A stretch of 24,337 nt of DNA from a virus, in IMG/VR virus record IMGVR_UViG_3300025073_000637, positions 1 through 24,337 of that record, one strand, 5' to 3'. The notes beneath the pieces are model-generated. The model saw nothing but the letters and a program-made list of their open reading frames with translations, ran no database searches and was not told the origin of the DNA. This document shows, piece after piece, positions 1 through 5,780 of the stretch. Position 1 is the first letter of the stretch, and each line of letters begins with the position of its first letter. The position numbers and the translations under genes are program-made.

Positions 1-28
1 CGACCCGCCCGGGCGGCGGCGAGGTCAC
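1..28 (-). CDS. 5' end of the next downstream gene (partial)
   Basis: A GTG at 28-26 overlaps the TGA stop of the upstream membrane-protein gene in the GTGA arrangement used throughout the window, and the frame stays open to the window edge. Only nine codons are visible (V-T-S-P-P-P-G-R-V), too few to name a product. In HK97-like phages the gene after the portal is often a prohead protease or scaffold, but nothing here shows that. Confidence 0.35.
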
Positions 29-213
29 TCGCCGGCCCCGAGCGCGCGCCGGAGGTGGGTCCGGACCGAGGCGCGGTGCCAAGCGAACATCGCCCACTCG
101 ACCGCGAGCGCGCCCGTCAGCGCCAGAGCCGCGACCCCGTACAGGACGGAGATCAGGAGGTGCGCGCGGGCGGCCGCCCGCTCGGTCGTCTCCCCGCAGG
201 ACCCGAGCCTCAC
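25..213 (-). CDS. small membrane protein after the portal
   Basis: A 62-residue protein starting at the GTG (213) that overlaps the portal stop codon as GTGA; a longer reading would run back into the portal gene. Residues about 17-43 are strongly hydrophobic (AHLLISVLYGVAALALTGAL and onward) and form one long or two short membrane helices, followed by a basic C-terminal tail (HRASVRTHLRRAL). No family was recognised. It is translationally coupled to the portal, so it is probably expressed with the structural genes, but a structural role is only inferred. Confidence 0.6.
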   Translation of the reverse strand: MRLGSCGETTERAAARAHLLISVLYGVAALALTGALAVEWAMFAWHRASVRTHLRRALGAGE

Positions 214-1652
214 GGCCGGCCCCGCAGCGCCCGCCCGAGCCACCGCATGGCGGCGCGCTCGTCCTCGGCCGGCTCCTCCTCGAGCGGCGGCTCAGGTGGC
301 CCCGGGGCGGGCGGCGCCTGGGGCGCGAGGTCCCGCACGACCTGGGACCCGAGCGGCAGGACGTGGACCGCGCCGCGCCCGCCCTCCATCTCGGGCGAGT
401 CCCCGAGCGCGCGCCACTCGTCCGCGCTCCAGGCCCAGGGTGCCGCCTGCCGGGTCTGGAGGTTGAACTCGTCGTCCTCCTCGATCGGGCTCACGTAGTC
501 GACCAGCAGGCGGTCATCGTACTCGGGCGCCAGCCGCTCCTGTAGGAGCGCGCGGAACATCTCGAGGTGCGGCACCAGCACCCAGCGGGCGAACAGGTAG
601 CTCGAGACCTTGGCGGTCGCGCGGCTGCTGCCCGGCTCGATGATCCCCATCACCTCGGGCGGGATGCCGAACGTCTGCCGGACGGTGTCGCGCTGGAATT
701 CCCGGAGCTGCACCATCTGGAGCGACCGCATGTCGCTGGCCTGGAACTCGTAGATCCCCAGCTTCCGGGTCGCGAACCTAGCCCGGAACGCGCGCCAGAA
801 CCCCTGGTGCTGGTCCTGCCAGTCCTGCTCGATGCGCCGCCGCTCGACGTCCGTCCAGCTCTTCCCCTCCTCGCCCGGGTAGACGATGAAGTCAGGGCGC
901 GCCTGGTTCAGGAACGTCTGGCGGGTGTGCCTAGCCGCGTACTCGTCCGTCTCGAGCTCGTCCGCCAGGGCGCGCGCCAAGCCCGTCCCCCGGCCATACG
1001 GGTTCGCCGGGTTGTGGCGCGGGAGCCACAGGATCTCGGTCTCCGGGATCAGGCCGTGCCAGCCCCGGAACCCGACCCGGTAGGCGGGGCGCGAGGGCGT
1101 CGGGGTCTCGAGCACCCAGTGCGGGGGGAGCGGCCACACGCTGGAGGGCGCCCCCACGGCGTTCCGCCCCTTGAGCCAGAAGGCCTCGCCCTCCAGCACC
1201 CAGTGGAGGCTCGAGACGTACCGGACCGCGAGGCCGGTCATCAGGGGGTTCCCGCCCCCCAGGGCCTCGCGCATCGGGTGGTCCTCGGGGGCGTCCACGA
1301 CCTCGGCGCCGGCCGGGAGGCCGCGCAGCAGCTCGCGGCGCCGCGCCTGCCCGTAGGCGCGCTGCGCGGCCTTCAGGCGGTACGCCCGGCCCTCGGGGCC
1401 GGCGCTGCGCGGATAGCTGAGGGTCCACTCGACGGCCGCGAACGAGGACGCCACCTTGTCGGCCAGAGCGTGAAGCCATGGCATGTCGGCGAACGCCCCG
1501 ACGCGCTCACGCGCCCCCGGGGTGGGGGGGTCGCCCGTCGCGCTGGGCCAGAGACCGCCCAGCAGGCCGTAGGCCTCGCGCCCGCTCTGGTCGCTGAAGA
1601 TCCCCACAGCAGCCTTCGCGGCCGCCCGCACGCGCGCCCGGAGATTCGCCAC
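210..1652 (-). CDS. phage portal protein, HK97 family
   Basis: A 480-residue protein of typical portal length. Portals form the dodecameric ring at one capsid vertex through which DNA is packaged and to which the connector and tail attach. Family-like features are the N-terminal segment PWLHALADKVASSFAAVEW (about 58-76), the YVSSLHWVLEGEAFWLK core, WLPRHNPANPYGRGTG, the DMRSLQ segment, TFGIPPEVMG, and a helical stretch with RATAKVSSYLF and VPHLEMF. The tail is rich in proline and acidic residues. The start is the GTG at 1652. There is no good Shine-Dalgarno sequence, but a TATAAT box ends exactly six bases upstream, so the message is probably leaderless. The large terminase gene is about 7.7 kb upstream instead of next door, which is unusual. 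Confidence 0.95.
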   Translation of the reverse strand: MANLRARVRAAAKAAVGIFSDQSGREAYGLLGGLWPSATGDPPTPGARERVGAFADMPWLHALADKVASSFAAVEWTLSYPRSAGPEGRAYRLKAAQRAYGQARRRELLRGLPAGAEVVDAPEDHPMREALGGGNPLMTGLAVRYVSSLHWVLEGEAFWLKGRNAVGAPSSVWPLPPHWVLETPTPSRPAYRVGFRGWHGLIPETEILWLPRHNPANPYGRGTGLARALADELETDEYAARHTRQTFLNQARPDFIVYPGEEGKSWTDVERRRIEQDWQDQHQGFWRAFRARFATRKLGIYEFQASDMRSLQMVQLREFQRDTVRQTFGIPPEVMGIIEPGSSRATAKVSSYLFARWVLVPHLEMFRALLQERLAPEYDDRLLVDYVSPIEEDDEFNLQTRQAAPWAWSADEWRALGDSPEMEGGRGAVHVLPLGSQVVRDLAPQAPPAPGPPEPPLEEEPAEDERAAMRWLGRALRGRP

Positions 1653-1658
1653 GGCTGC

Positions 1659-1668
1659 ATTATACCCC
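1659..1668 (-). promoter_or_regulatory. probable promoter -10 element for the portal gene (leaderless start)
   Basis: Minus-strand GGGG-TATAAT lies with TATAAT at 1664-1659, followed by six bases (GCAGCC) and the portal GTG. A transcript starting about seven bases after the -10 would begin at the start codon. No convincing -35 hexamer is seen. The same TATAAT-N6-start arrangement recurs at 11876-11881 and 19721-19726, each time after a break in the chain of overlapping genes. Confidence 0.6.
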
Positions 1669-1697
1669 GGGGCGACGGCCGACCGCGCGCGCTGGCG

Positions 1698-1919
1698 CTA
1701 GGGCGCCGCCAGGGCGGGCCCTTTCTGGAGCGCGGCCTGGAAGCAGTAGGAGGCGCAGTAGTGGCCCAGCGGCACCGACGATTTCATCGGGTTGCCCTGC
1801 TCGTCCCGGCCTCCCGAGAGGGCGACCTGCCCGGCGACCTCCATCCACCCGCGCTCCGCCCACATGTCCTCGGTCGTCCGGCCACACCCGTCGCACTTCG
1901 TGATCTCCACCTTGCTCAT
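1698..1919 (-). CDS. small putative zinc-binding protein
   Basis: A 73-residue protein with CDGC (about 9-12) and YCASYC (about 54-59), two cysteine pairs that probably bind one zinc ion. Between them is a short beta-rich segment (WMEVAGQVALSGG). The ATG at 1919 is supported by a strong Shine-Dalgarno (AAGGAGG, seven bases upstream). It is the last gene before the portal promoter and ends about 45 bases upstream of the portal. No specific function is recognised; such proteins in phages are usually unassigned. Confidence 0.7.
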   Translation of the reverse strand: MSKVEITKCDGCGRTTEDMWAERGWMEVAGQVALSGGRDEQGNPMKSSVPLGHYCASYCFQAALQKGPALAAP

Positions 1920-1931
1920 TCTTGGGCCTCC

Positions 1932-2138
1932 TTATTGCCCGACCGGCGGATGCGGGTACACGAACCCCGGCACTACCGCGTGGGCCGCCGCGGCCAGGAG
2001 GGCGGACCAGCACTCGCGGCACAGGTCGTGCCCCTTCATGGCCTTGGCGCGGCGCCTCGCGGTCGAGCCCCGGCGGGTCCCGCGACCCGGCGGCACCGTG
2101 CTGGGGCACCCGCACCCGTTCGCGCACATCTGTCGCAT
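1932..2138 (-). CDS. small cysteine-rich protein
   Basis: A 68-residue protein with CANGCGC near the N-terminus and CREC about 30 residues later, separated by a very basic stretch (RGTRRGSTARRRAKAMK). This looks like a small zinc-binding and possibly nucleic-acid-binding protein. I chose the ATG at 2138 over an upstream in-frame start because GAGGG lies a few bases before it. The 86 bases between this start and the previous gene (2139-2224) hold no recognisable feature. Function unknown. Confidence 0.6.
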   Translation of the reverse strand: MRQMCANGCGCPSTVPPGRGTRRGSTARRRAKAMKGHDLCRECWSALLAAAAHAVVPGFVYPHPPVGQ

Positions 2139-2224
2139 GTCGCCCTCCCCCTCGCGCGGGGCCGGGGCAGAATCACCCGTGGCGGCCCCTTCTGACAGGT
2201 GATATCCGACCGGCGCGGGATGAC

Positions 2225-2551
2225 TCACCCGCCCCGGAGCCTCGAGGCCCCGGGCGTTGCGCCACCGGGCCACCACGCCCCGTCCCGGCGCGCCGCCCGC
2301 TCGACTTCGCTCTCCGGCAGGGGCTCGGCGGCGAACGGCGACTCCCCGGTCTCGGGGTCCGGGGCCAGAACCTCAAGGACGCGCCAGCACTCGGCCCCAG
2401 TCTCGGGGTCCCGGACCGGCGAGCCGTCCGGCTCCAGGAGGCGGAACACGTCCCCGGCCCGGAGCTCCCGGCGGTCGGCCGGCGCCCAGCGCCCGCCGCG
2501 CAGGGCCTCGAGGCGCCGGCCGCTACCTTGAATTTCAGCGGGGTCAGCCAC
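2225..2551 (-). CDS. hypothetical protein, probable beta-barrel fold
   Basis: A 108-residue acidic protein starting at the GTG (2551), which overlaps the upstream stop by eight bases (GTGGCTGA). The segment RELRAGDVFRLLEPDGSPV (about 28-46) resembles short beta-barrel phage proteins of unknown function; it is followed by two PETG turns (DPETGAECW and DPETGESPF). No catalytic motif is seen. Its start lies in a 22-base direct repeat shared with the start of the preceding gene (see the repeat entry at 2544-2565). Confidence 0.65.
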   Translation of the reverse strand: MADPAEIQGSGRRLEALRGGRWAPADRRELRAGDVFRLLEPDGSPVRDPETGAECWRVLEVLAPDPETGESPFAAEPLPESEVERAARRDGAWWPGGATPGASRLRGG

Positions 2552-2565
2552 GCGGGGTCTTCCTC
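2544..2565 (-). repeat. gene-junction direct repeat, copy 2
   Basis: A 22-base segment at 2544-2565 matches 2773-2794 at 21 of 22 positions. Each copy spans the end of one gene (coding the final KxPRG residues and stop) and the GTG start of the next. It includes the GAGGAAG ribosome-binding sequence, so it acts as a ready-made coupling junction. Confidence 0.75.
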
Positions 2566-2780
2566 AGTCGCGCCTCGGCTGCACTCGCACACGGGCGGTA
2601 CGTGCCGGCTGGCCCGACGCGCTCGTGGCGGCTCCGAAACAACACCGTCACGAGGCGCCAGGGCGCACCGCAGTCAGGACAGCGGTAGCGCCGACCGCGC
2701 ACCAGAACGAGGTCGAGTCGGAAGGCGGGGCCCAGGCGGCACTCGGCGCAGAGGCGCACTCGTAGGGCGCGCTCAGCCAC
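2544..2780 (-). CDS. small zinc-ribbon-like protein
   Basis: A 78-residue basic protein with CAEC (about 11-14) and CPDC (about 34-37), the knuckles of a zinc ribbon, and a C-terminus ending RLRKTPRG. The GTG start at 2780 overlaps the previous stop by eight bases (GTGGCTGA). The C-terminal residues RLRK(T/A)PRG are nearly the same as those of the upstream gene product because both gene ends lie in the same repeated junction sequence. Function unknown. Confidence 0.65.
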   Translation of the reverse strand: MAERALRVRLCAECRLGPAFRLDLVLVRGRRYRCPDCGAPWRLVTVLFRSRHERVGPAGTYRPCASAAEARLRKTPRG

Positions 2781-2794
2781 GCGGGGCCTTCCTC
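2773..2794 (-). repeat. gene-junction direct repeat, copy 1
   Basis: This is the partner of 2544-2565 with one mismatch. It codes the end of the 2773-3030 product (RKAPRG) and carries the GAGGAAG ribosome-binding sequence and the GTGGCTGA stop-start overlap of the next gene. Confidence 0.75.
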
Positions 2795-3030
2795 CGGAGC
2801 CGGATCGGCGGGCCACTCGGCCGCTCTGGGTGCAACCTCCGCAAGCGCTCCCAGTCGGCCGACCAGAACGCGACGTGCTCCTTAAGGAATTGACGCATCT
2901 GGACGGCCGGCGAATAATCGCGCTCCACACGGGCGTCCCGCACCTCGAATTGGGGGCGCCACGCGGACCAGCGGCGACCGCCGAGGACGAAGCGGCGCTC
3001 CAGGACCCAGACGGCGCGCGAGCGAATCAC
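2773..3030 (-). CDS. hypothetical protein
   Basis: An 85-residue basic, tryptophan-rich protein (AVWVLERRF, WSAWRPQFEV, AFWSADWERLRRLHP). It starts at the GTG at 3030, preceded by GAGTGAGG at a usable distance. It begins 15 bases after the previous stop, one of the few non-overlapping junctions here. No known domain was recognised; the alternating strand-like N-terminus and helical middle (PAVQMRQFLKEHVAFW) suggest a small alpha/beta fold. Confidence 0.65.
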   Translation of the reverse strand: MIRSRAVWVLERRFVLGGRRWSAWRPQFEVRDARVERDYSPAVQMRQFLKEHVAFWSADWERLRRLHPERPSGPPIRLRRKAPRG

Positions 3031-3045
3031 GGGAACCTCACTCGG

Positions 3046-3252
3046 TCACCGCGGCACCGTTACGACCACCTGGATCGCCTCACCTTGCTGCGTGATGATC
3101 TCGACGTGAATGCTGCGCCGCCCATGCTTCGGTCCCTCCCGATAGGTCCATGCCGAGACACTCTGGGGCTGACCGTAAGCGATCCGGACACGTTTCAGCA
3201 AGCGCTGGGCATCCTTACGTCTTGTGTTGGTGATGATGCGAGGATCAGTCAT
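3046..3252 (-). CDS. hypothetical protein
   Basis: A 68-residue basic protein. The ATG at 3252 overlaps the previous stop as ATGA; the longer reading back to 3321 would overlap that gene heavily. The N-terminal half is helical and basic (TRRKDAQRLLKRVRIAYG) and the C-terminal half looks like a beta hairpin (SIHVEIITQQGEAIQVVVTV). No family was recognised. The gene is part of the run of small coupled genes between the GNAT and the portal. Confidence 0.6.
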   Translation of the reverse strand: MTDPRIITNTRRKDAQRLLKRVRIAYGQPQSVSAWTYREGPKHGRRSIHVEIITQQGEAIQVVVTVPR

Positions 3253-3509
3253 TGGCCAGCCAGCCGGGCGAGCATCACCGCGCGGATGACGCGAGCCCTC
3301 CGACGGAAGCTCTCCGTCCATGCGTCATTGGGATTGACCGTCTTCGGCCACACGTCCGGATCGCACCCAGACGCCAGCCGAGCCAACTCCTCCTCATCCG
3401 GCACCCGCGCGCGGGCGTAGGCGCGGACGGCGGCGGCGAGGGCGGGCGCACAACGCCATTCGGCGCCGAGGCGCGCCTGAATCATCTCCGCCAGTGAGTC
3501 GCCCATCAC
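3249..3509 (-). CDS. hypothetical helical protein
   Basis: An 86-residue, mostly helical protein (MGDSLAEMIQARLGAEW, ALAAAVRAYARARV). The GTG at 3509 overlaps the upstream stop as GTGA and is followed at once by an ATG at 3506. GGAGGAGGGGTG lies directly upstream, so either start could be used. The C-terminus (VMLARLAGQ) echoes the RLG-type endings of the two genes upstream, which hints that these junctions share an origin. Function unknown. Confidence 0.6.
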   Translation of the reverse strand: MMGDSLAEMIQARLGAEWRCAPALAAAVRAYARARVPDEEELARLASGCDPDVWPKTVNPNDAWTESFRRRARVIRAVMLARLAGQ

Positions 3510-3823
3510 CCCTCCTCCCCGCCCAGCCGGGCGAGCAGCGCCAACGCCTGGGGGACTGGCTGCTCATGATGCAGATACTGCCCGACGGACTCTGCCGTGA
3601 CCCGCGCGGCGGCGAGCACGTCGTCCGGGGAGATGTCGCCCGCCGCCGCGAGCAGCACGTCGCCAAGCTCGCGCTCCAGCGACTCGCGGTTGTCGACGCG
3701 GCGGTTCGGATGAAACGAGGCGTAGCCGTGACGCAGGACCTTACCGACCGCCTGCGCGGCCTCGCCCAGCTCCTCGACGAGCAGGGCCAGGCGCTCGACC
3801 TGCTCGGGCCTGAGGTCGCTCAT
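3506..3823 (-). CDS. MazG-like nucleotide pyrophosphohydrolase
   Basis: A 105-residue all-alpha protein with the paired acidic motifs of MazG-like NTP pyrophosphohydrolases: LVEELGEAAQA (E17, E18, E21) and, after a 30-residue loop, ESLERELGDVLLA (E52xxD55). The family hydrolyses (d)NTPs to (d)NMPs and pyrophosphate using magnesium held by these residues. In phages they are thought to adjust nucleotide pools or the alarmone response. The ATG at 3823 gives an ATGA overlap and has a strong upstream GGGAGGAGGGAG; an upstream in-frame start lies inside the previous gene. The short single-domain form is common in phages. Exact substrate unknown. Confidence 0.8.
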   Translation of the reverse strand: MSDLRPEQVERLALLVEELGEAAQAVGKVLRHGYASFHPNRRVDNRESLERELGDVLLAAAGDISPDDVLAAARVTAESVGQYLHHEQPVPQALALLARLGGEEG

Positions 3824-4062
3824 ACTCCCTCCTCCCTGCCCAGCCGCCTGAGCATCTCTGCCCGGCAAGTGTTCCAGCCGTGGCATTCCTCGGCAGACGA
3901 TTCGCGCGTGGGTGCCCGCTCTTTCGGCACCAGCTCGCTGGCGAACGCGAGGGCGACGCGGGCGAGGTCTTCTGCGCCCACCCAGAGGAGGATGATCGGC
4001 ATCCCGTCGCTGGTCCGGGTCGCCTTGAGCAGCTTCGCCAACGTCTTCACCATGGGGGTCAC
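3820..4062 (-). CDS. hypothetical protein
   Basis: An 80-residue protein starting at the GTG at 4062, which overlaps the upstream stop as GTGA; an alternative ATG lies three codons downstream. It has a hydrophobic strand (GMPIILLWV), a helix (EDLARVALAFASELV) and two cysteines in ECHGWNTC. The C-terminus (MLRRLGREEGV) resembles that of the next product (LLARLGGEEG) and encodes the purine-rich ribosome-binding sequence of that gene. No family was recognised. Confidence 0.6.
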   Translation of the reverse strand: MTPMVKTLAKLLKATRTSDGMPIILLWVGAEDLARVALAFASELVPKERAPTRESSAEECHGWNTCRAEMLRRLGREEGV

Positions 4063-4202
4063 GGTCGGCACCGTGCGCAGAGCGTGGTCGTGCCGCGCAC
4101 GTAGAACACGCCGGAGATTGCCGTTTTGCACGACACGCAGATGACGGGTGGGGCGGTGTTGCTGATTGTCGTCATCGGGGTGTACTCATCTCGCTTGCTC
4201 AT
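4059..4202 (-). CDS. 47-residue zinc-ribbon protein
   Basis: A very short protein with CVSC and CARC knuckles separated by 18 residues, the spacing of a minimal zinc ribbon, ending directly after the second knuckle (CARCRP). The ATG at 4202 overlaps the previous stop as ATGA. The upstream in-frame extension would overlap the neighbour by 100 bases and is rejected. Function unknown; it may bind nucleic acid or a protein partner. Confidence 0.62.
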   Translation of the reverse strand: MSKRDEYTPMTTISNTAPPVICVSCKTAISGVFYVRGTTTLCARCRP

Positions 4203-4402
4203 CGCGGCAACGGGCAGATCAAAGCATCGAGTAGACGAAACAATCGGACGGCCTGCCAGTGTGCTGGCTCGTCCAGGGGGATGCTGTCGATGTAGTCGAG
4301 GCACGCTTGCCCCCAGGCGTCGTAGTCGAGCGTGCCGTCTGCCTTCCGCATGTGCTCGACCTTTGCCTCAGCGTCAGTCACGATGCGCCTCAAATCACTC
4401 AT
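4199..4402 (-). CDS. hypothetical small helical protein
   Basis: A 67-residue protein, start ATG at 4402 in an ATGA overlap preceded by GGAGGACGCC. It has a charged helix (RRIVTDAEAKVEHMRKADG) and an aromatic-rich second half (DYDAWGQACLDYIDSIPL). The VTDAEAKV segment resembles the LADAEARV module of the neighbouring genes. No known domain was recognised. Confidence 0.6.
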   Translation of the reverse strand: MSDLRRIVTDAEAKVEHMRKADGTLDYDAWGQACLDYIDSIPLDEPAHWQAVRLFRLLDALICPLPR

Positions 4403-4731
4403 GGCGTCCTCCACACGTGGGCAGCCAGATAGAAGGCCGCAGTGTCAAGAACGTACCGCTCTGGAACGAGATCAGGCACCGACACGCCCCGGAGCACCTC
4501 GACAGTCCGCACTATCTCTAGCGCGTCCTGCTCGCTGGCGCAGATCGCTAACGTGTAGACACCCTCGCCTTCAACGCTCTCTTTGATGACCCATGTTTCC
4601 CGTGCTTGCTGTACCTCCTCCTCCAGCTCCCGCACGCGCGCCTCGGCGTCGGCGAGCCGCCGGCGGAGGTCCGTGACGACCGCCGCGGCGACAAGTTGCT
4701 TCGCGGCCTCCACGAACTCGGCCTCGGTCAT
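4399..4731 (-). CDS. coiled-coil protein of the mosaic small-gene array
   Basis: A 110-residue protein with an N-terminal MTEAEFVEA, a coiled coil (RRRLADAEARVRELEEEVQQ, about 24-43) and a C-terminal alpha/beta part (VYTLAICASEQDALEIVRTVEVL). The first nine residues, the RRRLADAEAR segment and the RVRELEEE segment recur in the genes at 5314-5769 and 4928-5317, at both protein and DNA level. This points to module exchange between neighbours. The ATG at 4731 overlaps the stop of the previous gene (ATGA). Function unknown. Confidence 0.7.
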   Translation of the reverse strand: MTEAEFVEAAKQLVAAAVVTDLRRRLADAEARVRELEEEVQQARETWVIKESVEGEGVYTLAICASEQDALEIVRTVEVLRGVSVPDLVPERYVLDTAAFYLAAHVWRTP

Positions 4732-4742
4732 GGCGTCTCCTC
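4707..4742 (-). repeat. 36-base start-region repeat, copy 2
   Basis: Partner of 5745-5780 with two mismatches. It covers the EETP ending of the upstream gene, the GAGGAGACGCC ribosome-binding sequence and the N-terminal codons of the 4399-4731 gene. Confidence 0.75.
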
Positions 4743-4931
4743 AACGGGTACGCACTCCCACAGGTCATAGGAGTACGCCTTCTCTTTTGACACAACGTAA
4801 CCATCTCGAATTGCGTGGACTGTCAATAGGTGTAAGCCGGTGTTCCGCTTGGCGACATATAGATCGCCGACCGCAAGTTCCTTCTGCACACGACGTAGGC
4901 CGAGGTCAGCAAGTTCTTTGTCGGAGATCAT
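4728..4931 (-). CDS. hypothetical small beta protein
   Basis: A 67-residue protein with a short N-terminal helix (MISDKELADLGLRRVQKEL) and a run of predicted strands (VGDLYVAKR, LHLLTVHAI, GYVVSKEKAYSY). The layout resembles small phage beta-barrel proteins. It ends VPVEETP; the last codons plus stop form the GAGGAGACGCCATGA junction that starts the next gene. The ATG at 4931 overlaps the upstream stop and has GGAGGACACC before it. Function unknown. Confidence 0.65.
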   Translation of the reverse strand: MISDKELADLGLRRVQKELAVGDLYVAKRNTGLHLLTVHAIRDGYVVSKEKAYSYDLWECVPVEETP

Positions 4932-4952
4932 GGTGTCCTCCGCGCGAGGGCG
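4928..4952 (-). repeat. 25-base gene-junction repeat, copy 2
   Basis: This segment matches 5314-5338 at 24 of 25 positions. It encodes the final ALARRTP of one gene together with the GGAGG ribosome-binding sequence and ATGA start of the next. Shorter relatives of the same junction are at 4399, 4728 and 5766. Confidence 0.75.
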
Positions 4953-5317
4953 TCGCGCACGCGCTCCCGCACAATGACTTGCTCCACGCACACGGGGCAC
5001 GTCCGCCCGGCGTTTCCTTGAGCGTCCCAATGCGAGTGGTCTGCGAGGCGCCCGCGCTGCCGCACATCTTCTAACGCCTCCTCCAGCTCCCGCACGCGCG
5101 CCCGCCACTTGTCCATCTCTCGCTCCCAGCCCGCCGCTTGAGCGACCGTCTCGCGTCGCAGCTTGCCGACTTCTGCCTGCGCGCCGATGAGTTGCTGCCG
5201 GAGCCCCTGTACCTCCGCGTAAACCGTGTTTGCGCCGTCGCACACGCACGGAAGTCCAGAGACATGCGGCACTCCACCACACGTTCCGCACGGCGGGACT
5301 CTGTTCGCTAGGGTCAT
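4928..5317 (-). CDS. zinc-binding coiled-coil protein of the mosaic array
   Basis: A 129-residue protein. The N-terminus has CGTC and a second cysteine pair (PCVC), resembling a zinc finger. The middle is a long coiled coil (VQGLRQQLIGAQAEVGKL, then ARVRELEEALEDVRQR) and the C-terminal part has CPVC and ends DALARRTP. The RVRELEEAL and ALARRTP pieces match the genes at 4399 and 5314. The ATG at 5317 gives an ATGA overlap and is preceded by GGAGGACGCC; a longer upstream reading is rejected because it runs into the previous gene. It may be a small scaffold or DNA-associated protein, but this is a guess. Confidence 0.7.
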   Translation of the reverse strand: MTLANRVPPCGTCGGVPHVSGLPCVCDGANTVYAEVQGLRQQLIGAQAEVGKLRRETVAQAAGWEREMDKWRARVRELEEALEDVRQRGRLADHSHWDAQGNAGRTCPVCVEQVIVRERVRDALARRTP

Positions 5318-5338
5318 GGCGTCCTCCGCGCGAGGGCG
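5314..5338 (-). repeat. 25-base gene-junction repeat, copy 1
   Basis: This is the partner of 4928-4952 with one mismatch. It codes the ALARRTP ending of the 5314-5769 product and the ribosome-binding sequence and ATGA start of the following gene. Confidence 0.75.
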
Positions 5339-5769
5339 GCGTTCGCGAAATCGAATGCCGATTTGGTGACAACAATCCATTCATCGGGATTCTCAAACTC
5401 AGCTACGGGTCGCATGCGTGTGTTTTTGCTGAGAAGGCCGTGTAGCGCCTCCTCCACCTCCCGCACGCGCCGCGCCGCTTCAGCCGCAATCGACGCCGCG
5501 ACATGTTCCCCCACACAGACGCCATCGGCCTCGGTCGCGCCGGGGAAGTTCTTCTGATCGTCCTTGTACCACGGGTAGCCGAGAACCTTGCCCAGCGTCT
5601 GGCAGATATCGTCTTCGTCCTTGGCTATCGCCTCTCTCAGTGTTTGTATGCGCGCCTCGGCGTCGGCGAGGCGCCGACGAACGTCATCACGCTCACTGAC
5701 AGCCTGCTGCATAAGCATTTTGTATTCGGCGGCCGCGCCCATCGCCTCCACGAACTCAGCGTCGGTCAT
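5314..5769 (-). CDS. coiled-coil protein of the mosaic array, paralogue of 4399-4731
   Basis: A 151-residue protein that begins MTDAEFVEA and carries RRRLADAEARIQTLREAI (about 31-48), matching the gene at 4399-4731. A central part (LGKVLGYPWYKDDQKNFPGA) is followed by a second helix (RRVREVEEALHGLL), and it ends ANAALARRTP. DNA at 5745-5780 matches 4707-4742 in 34 of 36 bases, so the two genes share recent ancestry at their starts. The ATG at 5769 overlaps the previous stop and is preceded by AGGAGGAGACGCC. Function unknown. Confidence 0.7.
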   Translation of the reverse strand: MTDAEFVEAMGAAAEYKMLMQQAVSERDDVRRRLADAEARIQTLREAIAKDEDDICQTLGKVLGYPWYKDDQKNFPGATEADGVCVGEHVAASIAAEAARRVREVEEALHGLLSKNTRMRPVAEFENPDEWIVVTKSAFDFANAALARRTP

Positions 5770-5780
5770 GGCGTCTCCTC
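5745..5780 (-). repeat. 36-base start-region repeat, copy 1
   Basis: This segment matches 4707-4742 at 34 of 36 positions. It covers the ribosome-binding sequence, the ATGA stop-start overlap and the first codons (MT[D/E]AEFVEA) of the genes at 5314-5769 and 4399-4731. Confidence 0.75.

Noticed and set aside
567-2195. Long plus-strand ORF of 542 codons opposite the portal and neighbouring genes
   Set aside because: It is a shadow of GC-rich minus-strand codons, dominated by R, A, P and G, with no domains; the portal on the other strand is clear.
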